Shown piece by piece: positions 1 through 7,510 of a DNA stretch of 64,000 nucleotides. The notes beneath the pieces were generated by a model. The model saw only the letters and a program-made list of their open reading frames with translations. It ran no database searches and was not told the DNA's origin. The DNA is from Caballeronia cordobensis (GTDB taxonomy: Bacteria; Pseudomonadota; Gammaproteobacteria; Burkholderiales; Burkholderiaceae). The translations under genes and the position numbers were made by a program. The stretch is taken from contig NZ_FCNY02000009.1 in the NCBI RefSeq assembly GCF_001544575.2, forward strand, positions 310,001 to 374,000. Reading direction: 5' to 3'. Every line of letters begins with the position of its first letter. Position 1 is the first letter of the stretch.

Positions 1-680
1 CGAAAACGCCCGATCAACTGCTCGCGTGGTGCAAGGCGCATCCGAACAAGCTGATCTACGCGCGCCCGGCGAACTCCGGCCCCGGCCGCACGTTCCTGAT
101 GGGCCTGCCGTACGTGCTCGGCGACAAGGACCCGATGGACCCGATCAACGGCTGGGACAAGACCTGGGCCTTCCTCAAGCAACTGAATGACTGCATCCCG
201 TATTACCCGGGCGGCACCTCGGCCGTGATGAAGGAACTCGGCGAAGGCACGCGCGACATGACCGTCACCGTGACGGGCTGGGACATCAATCCGCGCGCGC
301 TCGGCATCGTGCCCGCCGAATTCAAGGTGGCCGCGTTCGACAACATGACCTGGGTCAACGACGCGCACTACATGGTGATCCCGAAGGGCGTGCCGAAGGA
401 AAAGCTCGACGTGCTCTACAAGCTGATGAACTTCATGCTCGAACCGGCACAGCAGGCCTTGACGTATGACGACGGCTATTTCTATCCGGGCCCGGCGGTG
501 AAGGACGTGCCGCTGTCGATGGCGCCGGCGAAGAGCCAGGAAGTCATTCAGAAGTTCGGCCGGCCCGAGTACGCGAAGCTGCTCGCGGACCGTCCGCACG
601 TCCTGCCGCTCAACGCGCAGGCGATGGTCGCCGCGTTCCAGAAATGGGACCGCGAAATCGGCGCGGCGAAGACGAAGTAA
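1..680 (+). CDS. ABC transporter solute-binding protein, PotD-like (5' end missing)
   Basis: The reading frame is open from base 3, so the N-terminus and any signal peptide lie outside the window; about 225 C-terminal residues are present. Sequence such as RPANSGPGRTFLMGLPY and the segment TWVNDAHYMVIPKGVPKEK fit the C-terminal lobe of periplasmic polyamine/iron-type binding proteins. It precedes an ATPase and two permeases on the same strand, so it is the periplasmic substrate-capturing component of that importer. The gap to the ATPase start is 81 bp. The substrate cannot be read from this part. Homologues of this layout are usually annotated spermidine/putrescine-like. Confidence 0.85.
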   Translation, partial: KTPDQLLAWCKAHPNKLIYARPANSGPGRTFLMGLPYVLGDKDPMDPINGWDKTWAFLKQLNDCIPYYPGGTSAVMKELGEGTRDMTVTVTGWDINPRALGIVPAEFKVAAFDNMTWVNDAHYMVIPKGVPKEKLDVLYKLMNFMLEPAQQALTYDDGYFYPGPAVKDVPLSMAPAKSQEVIQKFGRPEYAKLLADRPHVLPLNAQAMVAAFQKWDREIGAAKTK

Positions 681-761
681 GCCGGCGTATCGCTGCCATG
701 AGACGGCGACGTTCCTCGCGAGGAGCGTCGCCGCTTGTACAAAAAAGCGCAGGAAATTGTC

Positions 762-1838
762 ATGAAGCACACTTTTGAGCAGTTGCGCCTCGACTCGGTC
801 TCGCGCAGCTTCACCAACGCGGAAGGGCAGCAGCTCGCGGCGTTGAAGGGCCTCGATCTCAACATTCAGCGCGGCGAGTTCATCGCGCTGCTGGGGCCGT
901 CGGGCTGCGGCAAGTCGACCGCGCTGAACTGCATCGCCGGATTGCAGCCGCTCACGGGCGGCGGCATCTGGCTCGACGACAAGCGTATCGACGTGCTGCC
1001 GCCCGAAAAGCGCGGCTTCGGCATGGTCTTTCAGAATTACGCGCTGTTTCCGCATATGTCCGTGCTGGATAACGTCGGCTTCGGATTGAAGATGCGCGGC
1101 ATGCCGAAGGCGGAAGCGACGAAACGCGCGAAGGCCGCCTTGCAGTTGGTGCAATTGATCGGGCACGACGCCAAGCTGCCGGGGCAATTGTCGGGCGGCC
1201 AGCAACAGCGCGTGGCGATCGCGCGCGCAATCGTCATCGAGCCGCCGCTCGTCTTGATGGACGAGCCGCTTTCGAATCTCGACACCAAGCTGCGCATCGA
1301 GATGCGCGCGGAGATTCGCCGCATCCACGGCAAGCTGGAGCGCGCGACGATCTACGTTACGCACGACCAGGACGAGGCGCTGTCGATGGCCGACCGCATC
1401 GTCGTGATGAAGGAAGGCGTCGTGCAACAGGTTGCCGCGCCGAAAGAAGTGTATTCGCGGCCGAAAAACCTGCATGTCGCGCGCTTCATGGGCTTTCGCA
1501 ATGTCGTGCCGGCGACGCTCGAAGGCACGCAGGGCGAGTGCGTCGCGGTCAATGCGAACGGCGTGAAGCTGCTCGGCACGCCGATGGAAGGTTTCGACAG
1601 CAAGAGCGTTTCTGTCGCGCTGCGTCCGGAAGACATGGAACGCGCCGCGCCCGGCTCGGAGAACGCGTTCGATGCGCACGTCGAAGTCGTCGAATATGGC
1701 GGGCGCGATTCGCTCATCATCGTGAATACCGCGTTCGGCAAGCTGTGGGCGCGCATCGCGGGCGAATGCAGCGAAGGCGAGCGCATTGCGTTGCGCGTCG
1801 CGCCGTCCAAAACGCTCGTCTACGGAGAAGACAAATGA
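762..1838 (+). CDS. ABC transporter ATP-binding protein, PotA/UgpC-like
   Basis: Cytoplasmic ATPase that powers the importer encoded around it. Taking the ATG at 762 (AGGAA five bases upstream) gives 358 residues; a TTG at 735 in frame is a weaker alternative. Walker A GPSGCGKST is at residues 45-53, the signature LSGGQQQR at 143-150 and Walker B VLMDEPLSNLD at 164-174, followed by the H-loop in YVTHDQDEA. The C-terminal about 110 residues form the TOBE regulatory domain typical of CUT1/PotA ATPases. The stop overlaps the next ATG (ATGA), so translation with the first permease is probably coupled. Confidence 0.93.
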   Translation: MKHTFEQLRLDSVSRSFTNAEGQQLAALKGLDLNIQRGEFIALLGPSGCGKSTALNCIAGLQPLTGGGIWLDDKRIDVLPPEKRGFGMVFQNYALFPHMSVLDNVGFGLKMRGMPKAEATKRAKAALQLVQLIGHDAKLPGQLSGGQQQRVAIARAIVIEPPLVLMDEPLSNLDTKLRIEMRAEIRRIHGKLERATIYVTHDQDEALSMADRIVVMKEGVVQQVAAPKEVYSRPKNLHVARFMGFRNVVPATLEGTQGECVAVNANGVKLLGTPMEGFDSKSVSVALRPEDMERAAPGSENAFDAHVEVVEYGGRDSLIIVNTAFGKLWARIAGECSEGERIALRVAPSKTLVYGEDK

Positions 1839-2698
1839 TCGCGCTCCCTGCAGAGCGCGATCCGAAGGGCTGGCTCGTCGCGCCTGCGCTCATTTTCATT
1901 CTCGCGCTCTTCATCTATCCGTTCGCCTACGGGCTGATGCTGTCGTTCAGCCCGATGAACGGCGGCGGCGTCTGGGCCAACTACGTCACGTTCTTCACCG
2001 ACTCGTCGATGTGGCCGACGATCATCGTCACGTTGAAGCTCGCCGTGCCCGCGACGATCATCAACGTTGGCGTGTCGGTGCCGGTCGCGTTTGCGTTGCG
2101 GCGCACGTCGCCGTGGCAGAAATTCGTGACGACGCTGCTCGTCGTGCCGGTGACGCTCGGCACCGTGCTCATCGCGGACGGCATGCTGACGTATTTCAGT
2201 CCCAACGGCTGGTTTCCGCAGGCCTTGCAGGCGCTGCATCTGTACGGCGATGAAGTGCGCCTCACGCACAACTACTGGGGCGTGCTGATTTCGCTGATCG
2301 TGTCGGGCTTTCCGTTCGCGTTCTTGCTGACGCTGTCGTACGTGACCGGCATCGATCCGACGCTCGCGCGCGCCGCCGCGACGCTCGGCGCGAGCCCGTG
2401 GCAGCAGTTCCGTCAGATTTATCTGCCGCTGCTGTTGCCGGGCCTCACGATGACCGCGTGCCTGTCGTTCGTGCAGGCGTTTTCGGTGTTTCCATCGGCG
2501 GTGCTGCTCGGCGCACCGGCCGGCCCGACGCGCGTGATTTCGATCGCCGCATCGGAAGCCGCGTTCGAAAGCTACGACTACGCGCTGGCATCGACCATCG
2601 CGATCGTGATGGGTTTCGTGCAACTGCTGGTGGTGGGCGGCATGCTCGGCGCGCGCCGCTTCTTCTACACGGGTCCGGTGACGGGAGGCAAGGGATAA
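1835..2698 (+). CDS. ABC transporter permease 1 (PotB-like)
   Basis: Inner-membrane permease, 287 residues, starting at the ATG that overlaps the ATPase stop. About six hydrophobic segments are visible, the first being the stretch LIFILALFIYPFAYGLML. The EAA loop that docks on the ATPase is seen as RAAATLGASPWQQFRQIYLPLLLPG. It should form a heterodimeric channel with the next permease, whose ATG overlaps this gene's TAA. Confidence 0.92.
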   Translation: MIALPAERDPKGWLVAPALIFILALFIYPFAYGLMLSFSPMNGGGVWANYVTFFTDSSMWPTIIVTLKLAVPATIINVGVSVPVAFALRRTSPWQKFVTTLLVVPVTLGTVLIADGMLTYFSPNGWFPQALQALHLYGDEVRLTHNYWGVLISLIVSGFPFAFLLTLSYVTGIDPTLARAAATLGASPWQQFRQIYLPLLLPGLTMTACLSFVQAFSVFPSAVLLGAPAGPTRVISIAASEAAFESYDYALASTIAIVMGFVQLLVVGGMLGARRFFYTGPVTGGKG

Positions 2699-3606
2699 TG
2701 ACGACGGATAACCGCGCCGCGTCCGGCTGGCAAGCCGCCGCGCCGACCTCTGGCAAGGGCAGACAGATGAAACAGCAAGCGAGCCTGCGCGACAAATTAT
2801 GGAAGGTCTTCGTCTGGACGACGATGGGCTTCTTCCTCGTCAACGTGCTGCTATTGATCGCGACCGTGGCCGTGAACTCGGTGGCGACGCGCTGGTTCGG
2901 CACGCTCCTGCCGCAGGGCTTCACGCTGCACTGGTACGCGCAGGCATGGAGTGACTTCCAGCTTTCGAGCGTGCTGCTCGTCACGCTCGAAGTGGTGGGC
3001 GCGGTGGTGCTGCTGTCCATCGTGCTCGGCGTGCCGGCGGCGTATGCGCTCGCCCGCGTGCAGATCCCCGGCAAGCGCTTCGCGATGCTCGTGTTCCTGC
3101 TGCCGCTCATGGTGCCGCCCGTGACCTACGGCATTCCGATGGCGACGGTCATGTACAAGTTCCATCTCGCGGGCACGCTGACCGGCGTGATTCTCGCGAA
3201 CCTGGTGCCTGCGCTACCGTTCGTCATTCTCGTGATGACGCCCTTCATCGAGCAGATCGATCCGAATCTGGAATCGGCCGCGCGGATTTTCGGGGCGAAC
3301 ACGTTCCGCTACTTCCGCTACGTGCTGCTGCCGCTGCTCGTGCCGGGCATGCTGGCGGCGGGGCTGCTCGTGCTGGTGCGCACCATCGGCATGTTCGAAC
3401 TGACGTTCTTCACCGCGGGGCCGACGACGCAGACGCTCGTCGTCGCGCTGTACTACGCGGTGTTCTCGACAGGCGTGCGCGCGCCGCAGTCCATCGACGC
3501 GATGGCGATGATCTACATGGCCATCACGATGGTCTGGGTGCTGATCGCGCTGCAGTTCGTGAGCCCGACGCAGCTCGTGTCGCGCGTGAAGGAACAGAAG
3601 CAGTGA
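2698..3606 (+). CDS. ABC transporter permease 2 (PotC-like)
   Basis: Second inner-membrane permease, 302 residues from the ATG overlapping the previous stop (TAATG). An ATG at 2767 would give a shorter protein without the 23-residue Ser/Gly-rich polar leader, so the exact start is open. The EAA motif is SAARIFGANTFRYFRYVLLPLLVPG. It completes a full importer of binding protein, ATPase and two permeases in one operon. Its stop codon overlaps the start of the epimerase-like gene. Confidence 0.91.
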   Translation: MTTDNRAASGWQAAAPTSGKGRQMKQQASLRDKLWKVFVWTTMGFFLVNVLLLIATVAVNSVATRWFGTLLPQGFTLHWYAQAWSDFQLSSVLLVTLEVVGAVVLLSIVLGVPAAYALARVQIPGKRFAMLVFLLPLMVPPVTYGIPMATVMYKFHLAGTLTGVILANLVPALPFVILVMTPFIEQIDPNLESAARIFGANTFRYFRYVLLPLLVPGMLAAGLLVLVRTIGMFELTFFTAGPTTQTLVVALYYAVFSTGVRAPQSIDAMAMIYMAITMVWVLIALQFVSPTQLVSRVKEQKQ

Positions 3607-4592
3607 TGTCCGCCCGCGCCGCCGTGCGCGGGCTCCATTCATACCGAAGCCGAGTCGTGACGAAATTTCGTGAAGTCGTAACGTTGCAGGCCGAGCCGCG
3701 CGTCTCAATCTCGAGCGGGGCGCATGTCGTCGAAGTCGCGCCGGCGGCGGGCGGGCGCATGACGCGCTTCGCCACGCACGGCGAGCGGGGCCTCGTGGAT
3801 TGGCTCGCGCCCGTGACCGTCGACAGTTGGCCGTGCGACGCGTGGCCGAAAGGCGGGAGTTATCCGCTCGTGCCGTTTTCCAACCGCGTGCGCGACGCGC
3901 GCTTTCCCGCGCCGGACGGTTCGGTCGTCGAACTCGCGACGTTTCCCGGCATGGCGCACGCGCTGCATGGCTTCGGCCAGTTCGCGGCGTGGCGCGTCGA
4001 GTTGCAGGAGGCGGATTGCGTCGTGTTGCGCTACGTGCACGGCGAGGGCGAGCACGGCTGGCCGTGGGCGTTCGAAGCCGTGCAACTGATCGAGGCGAAC
4101 GCACGCGGCGCGCGCCTGTCGATGCGCATCGTGAACCGTTCATCGAGTCCGATGCCGGCCGGGCTGGGTTTTCATCCGTACTTCGGCGCAACCGAAGCCG
4201 AGCTTCACACGACGACGCACTGGCGTCACGAAGCGGAAATCGCGATCGAGCCGACCGACGAACGTCCCGCGCATCGCCATGGGCGGGAAGCGGAAGGCTA
4301 CACGCGTTATCTGAGCGGCTGGGACGGCCGCGCGATGCTGCGCTACGCCGACGGCCGCACGCTCGAACTCGTCGCTGGCGACGCGCTGAGCCATGTCGTC
4401 GTGCATTGTCCGGCGGGCGCGGGTTATTTATGCGTCGAGCCGGTCTCGCATGTGAGCGACGGCTTCAATCTCGCGGCGCGTGGACTGCCGGGGACGGGCA
4501 TCGCCGTCATCGAGCCAGGTAGTGAAATACAGGCGTCGCTCTCGATGGCAGCCGGCGCGATCCCGGCCCGACACGCCGGCGCCGCCGCCTGA
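3606..4592 (+). CDS. Aldose 1-epimerase (GalM) family protein
   Basis: Predicted sugar mutarotase-fold protein of about 328 residues. Recognisable family features are the NRVRDARF segment after a PLVPFSNR stretch, the HALHGFGQFAAW segment carrying the conserved His, and PAGLGFHPYFG with the second His. A GTG at 3603 and a later GTG at 3657 are alternative starts; ATG 3606 overlaps the permease stop. Membership in the importer operon hints that the imported substrate is a sugar or sugar derivative. This is an inference, because the binding protein looks polyamine-like. Catalytic activity is untested by sequence alone. Confidence 0.85.
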   Translation: MSARAAVRGLHSYRSRVVTKFREVVTLQAEPRVSISSGAHVVEVAPAAGGRMTRFATHGERGLVDWLAPVTVDSWPCDAWPKGGSYPLVPFSNRVRDARFPAPDGSVVELATFPGMAHALHGFGQFAAWRVELQEADCVVLRYVHGEGEHGWPWAFEAVQLIEANARGARLSMRIVNRSSSPMPAGLGFHPYFGATEAELHTTTHWRHEAEIAIEPTDERPAHRHGREAEGYTRYLSGWDGRAMLRYADGRTLELVAGDALSHVVVHCPAGAGYLCVEPVSHVSDGFNLAARGLPGTGIAVIEPGSEIQASLSMAAGAIPARHAGAAA

Positions 4593-4705
4593 CGCGCGCT
4601 TCGACACAAGCGCGCTCGCGAACCGCGGGACAGCGCGACGCATGCGCCGGCACGATTCCCCCGACGATGCAGATATCCGTGTTCATGGCGCACCTCCAGT
4701 GACAT

Positions 4706-5170
4706 TCAGCGCGTGAGCGGCATCGAAAAAAACGATTCGACGAGATCGACGATGCGCCACGTCGCGCAGGGCCGGCGGCAATGGGCGTCGAAGCCGGCTT
4801 CCTTGAGCGTCTGCACGGGATCGGCGGGCCAGACGTTGCTCATCGCGACGAAGAGCCGCCCGGTCACATCCGCATCCATGCGCAGCGTGCGGGAAAAGAC
4901 GTAGCCGGATTCGTTGTCGAAACTCGTGTCGAGCAGGAGCGCGTGCGGCTGCCAGCTTTGCACCAGCGCGCGCACCGATTTCAGATCTTGCGAATGGATG
5001 ACCTGCAAGCCTTTGAGCCGAAGTTGCACGGCGAGCGAATCGCCGATCGACTTGTCCTTGTGGGCGATCAGCACGCGGCGCGATGCATCGCCGGTGCGGG
5101 CCCGCTTGATACGCCACAACGCGAATTCACTTTCGTTGTCGGCCAGACGGCTTGACATCTCATCCTCCAT
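4706..5170 (-). CDS. Degenerate receiver-domain protein
   Basis: A 154-residue stand-alone protein with a response-regulator receiver-like fold and no output domain. The likely phospho-acceptor Asp is kept (LLLDTSFDNESGY, D81). The usual N-terminal acidic pair is reduced to AHKDKS with one Asp (D39), and the normally invariant Lys-Pro near the end is replaced by CRRPC (Arg-Pro). It may therefore be phosphorylated poorly or act as a pseudo-receiver. A Met at residue 5 is an alternative start. It is divergent from the NarL-type regulator 180 bp away, suggesting a shared regulatory region. Confidence 0.7.
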   Translation of the reverse strand: MEDEMSSRLADNESEFALWRIKRARTGDASRRVLIAHKDKSIGDSLAVQLRLKGLQVIHSQDLKSVRALVQSWQPHALLLDTSFDNESGYVFSRTLRMDADVTGRLFVAMSNVWPADPVQTLKEAGFDAHCRRPCATWRIVDLVESFFSMPLTR

Positions 5171-5353
5171 TCTCGTATTGGGTAACGTGGTCGATTCGAT
5201 GCAGCCAGTTTCGACCGGACGTGCTTATCGGAAAACCCGGCACGGGGAGGGGGCGCGGAGGATTTTGGGAGACTGCCGAATGTATCCCTGCGAAAGAGGG
5301 GTGGAAGTACGGCCGTGCGCGCGTAATATCGGAACCGTTCTCGGAGCGTCGCA

Positions 5354-6049
5354 ATGGAAAATGGCTATTTCAAAACTGTGTTGCTGGTAGAGGACGAAGG
5401 GCTCACCCGGAGCGCCATGAAGAGTCTCATTCTGGCGAACGAACCTTTGCTCGAAATCGACGAAGCCGATGGGTTCGAGCAGGCGAAAGCCAAGCTTTCC
5501 GCCAATACCTACGATCTGATGTTTCTCGACTACCACTTGCGCGGCCAGGCCACGGGCCTGGATCTGCTCAATTGGATCCGCGAGGAAGAGCGAGAGATTC
5601 AGACGATCATGCTGTCCGCGCAGGACGACCGCGACACGGTGCTCGAATGCATCAAGAACGGCGCGTGCGGGTTCATCTCGAAGGGCAGCGAGCAGGGCGC
5701 GGGCGTGTTCCGGGAGGCGCTGAAGACCATCCTCAACGGGCGCGTCTATCTGCCGAACACGGTGCTCGGCAAGGGCGGGCACAGTCCCAAGCCGGTGTCG
5801 CCGCATGCGGGCGTGACGGTCGAATCGCTCGATCTGCCGCCGCGCCTGACTGAAACGCTGCGCTATCTGCTGCAGGGACTGTCGAACAAGGCGATCGCGC
5901 GCAAGATGAATATCAGCGAAAACACCGCCAAGGAATATTCGAGCGATTTGCTCGCGCGCTTTCACGTGACGCGGCGAACGTTTCTGATCGTCGAAATGGC
6001 GCGGCGCGGAATCGAAATGCCGATGAGCAATACGTCGTCGGCGTCCTGA
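5354..6049 (+). CDS. NarL/LuxR-family response regulator
   Basis: A 231-residue two-domain regulator. The receiver domain (about residues 7-128) has the acidic pair E13/D14, phospho-acceptor D58 in LMFLDYHLRG, S87 and K109 in GFISKG. The LuxR-type helix-turn-helix is at about 163-215 (LTETLRYLLQGLSNKAIARKMN). The start ATG lies after GGAGCGTCGCA. No cognate histidine kinase is nearby, so the signal is unknown. A GC-rich hairpin follows the stop. Confidence 0.92.
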   Translation: MENGYFKTVLLVEDEGLTRSAMKSLILANEPLLEIDEADGFEQAKAKLSANTYDLMFLDYHLRGQATGLDLLNWIREEEREIQTIMLSAQDDRDTVLECIKNGACGFISKGSEQGAGVFREALKTILNGRVYLPNTVLGKGGHSPKPVSPHAGVTVESLDLPPRLTETLRYLLQGLSNKAIARKMNISENTAKEYSSDLLARFHVTRRTFLIVEMARRGIEMPMSNTSSAS

Positions 6050-6070
6050 GTCATCGATTTATCCTCTTTT

Positions 6071-6104
6071 CGACGCGGGCGCACCCGAAAGGGCGCCCGC
6101 GTCG
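6071..6104 (+). terminator. GC-rich hairpin after response regulator
   Basis: Perfect 12-bp arms CGACGCGGGCGC (6071-6082) and GCGCCCGCGTCG (6093-6104) with a 10-base loop, 20 bases after the stop. There is no immediate T-run; a short T tract follows at about 6118. It is probably a transcript-end structure but not a textbook intrinsic terminator. Confidence 0.5.
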
Positions 6105-6181
6105 TCGCGTGCGCGCCTTTTTCGGATCGTTCCGAGGAATACATCCCGGGATGGTAAGGTAGAGCCCGGATCAATTTCGAG

Positions 6182-6730
6182 ATGAGGTCGGCGCAGGTGA
6201 TTCGCAGGATGACGTTCATAAAAATGCAAGGTGCTGGCACGGCATTCACGCTGACGGCGGCGCTCCTTCTCGGTGCATGCGCGCCGCTTCCGCAGCAGAG
6301 CGACGCCGATGCCGCCGCGGCGGCCTCCGCCGCATCGGCTGCGCAGGCCGCCCAAGCCGCGCCCAGGCCCGCAGCGCCGCCCGCTGCGCCGGGCGAACAG
6401 CGCATCATGGTCGGCACCGCGAACGGCTACCATCTGATGATCAAGACGACGCCCCCGCCGCAAGTCTGCGACGGCGATGCTTTCGCCGACGGCGTGCGCT
6501 ACGGCTACGCGCTGACGTGGAACCGGCTCGTCGGCGAGGACATGCGCAATGGCGGCAAGGCGAAGCGCAAGTTCGACGCCTCGGCGGTCCACTCCCAGGA
6601 CGACCAGTACAAGATCCAGTGGGACGGCAAGGAGCGCGTCAATGCGTGTGCGTCGGACGGCTATCTGGTCGGCCGGGTCGTCGGGACGCATCTGGCGGGC
6701 GTCGACATGCGCGGCGGCAAGCCGTCCTGA
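6182..6730 (+). CDS. Predicted lipoprotein with Ala/Pro-rich linker
   Basis: Hypothetical envelope protein of up to 182 residues. A signal peptide ends in the lipobox LLLGAC, then comes a low-complexity Ala/Gln/Pro linker of about 45 residues, then a compact domain with two Cys (VCDGDAF and NACASDGY). Starts at 6209 (MTFIK) or 6224 (MQGAG) give a more normal signal-peptide length than the ATG at 6182. I do not recognise the C-terminal domain. It is convergent with another small lipoprotein gene downstream. Confidence 0.75.
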   Translation: MRSAQVIRRMTFIKMQGAGTAFTLTAALLLGACAPLPQQSDADAAAAASAASAAQAAQAAPRPAAPPAAPGEQRIMVGTANGYHLMIKTTPPPQVCDGDAFADGVRYGYALTWNRLVGEDMRNGGKAKRKFDASAVHSQDDQYKIQWDGKERVNACASDGYLVGRVVGTHLAGVDMRGGKPS

Positions 6731-6752
6731 GCGCGACGAACGGCGAACGCGA

Positions 6753-7109
6753 TCAATCGCAGGTGTGCGTGGCCGCGACGTAGCGGCCCGCGATGGCGAC
6801 GTCGCCGTAGATCGTGTAGCCCGTGCCGTTCGCCGATGCCTGCGCGATCACCAGCACCACCGAATTGCTCGTCAGGCCGCCGCTCGGAATGGAAACGGCC
6901 TGCGTGTCGCTGCTCGGCGAGTATTCGCGCACGCGCCCGGCGATCGGCGTCCATTTTTCCTTCACGCACCGGACGAAATCGTACGGCTTGAATTGCGACG
7001 TGCCGGAGCCGATCGGCACGGTCTTGAGCAGGGCGTCGTCCGTCGCAACGCACGCGCTCAACGCGCACGCACCGATTGCAGCCAACCAGGTTGTGATGCT
7101 TTTTCTCAT
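6753..7109 (-). CDS. Small hypothetical lipoprotein
   Basis: A 118-residue secreted protein. The N-terminus MRKSITTWLAAIGACALSAC is a lipoprotein signal with lipobox ALSAC, predicting a lipidated Cys at residue 20. The mature part has two further Cys (RCVKEKW and the penultimate Cys), which could form a disulfide. No family recognised. It is convergent with the 6182 lipoprotein gene, with 22 bp between stops. Confidence 0.75.
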   Translation of the reverse strand: MRKSITTWLAAIGACALSACVATDDALLKTVPIGSGTSQFKPYDFVRCVKEKWTPIAGRVREYSPSSDTQAVSIPSGGLTSNSVVLVIAQASANGTGYTIYGDVAIAGRYVAATHTCD

Positions 7110-7510
7110 AGTTCCGATGCCCTTTTTTACATTATCCGCTTAGACTTCCGCCCCGTATTCCTTCGATGCCGGCAAAGCGCGGGCGTCGATCCTAACCGCT
7201 AACCCGACAAACCGTAAAGCGTGCGCGACCGGTCGTTCGTGCAAATTCGATCGCCCGGAAGACGCGCCAAATCTGAAAGCAAGCTTTCGATTAGTAGTTT
7301 TCCCAATATTAGTCAAGTCGGGTCAACCGTCGCCGTTATATAGGCGTTTCACACGTTAAAGCCTTTTGTATGGCGCGAGCGCGGGCGGCGGGAGCCGAGT
7401 GTGGCGCTCACCGGCCGCGTGCGTTGCGCGGGCCCCCGATAAACCGTGATGTAACGCTGTCATCGACCGTTCGCGGCCGCTGTGCAGCGTGAGCCAGTTT
7501 GATAGAACGC
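7110..7510. other. Intergenic region carrying mprF and lipoprotein promoters
   Basis: About 400 bp without a supportable gene between two divergent genes. It contains a locally AT-richer block (about 7265-7370), including TTAGTAGTTTTCCCAATATT and a GTCAA-containing stretch repeated at 7314 and 7322. This is the only place for the promoters of the lipoprotein gene and of mprF. No structured RNA was recognised. Confidence 0.5.
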
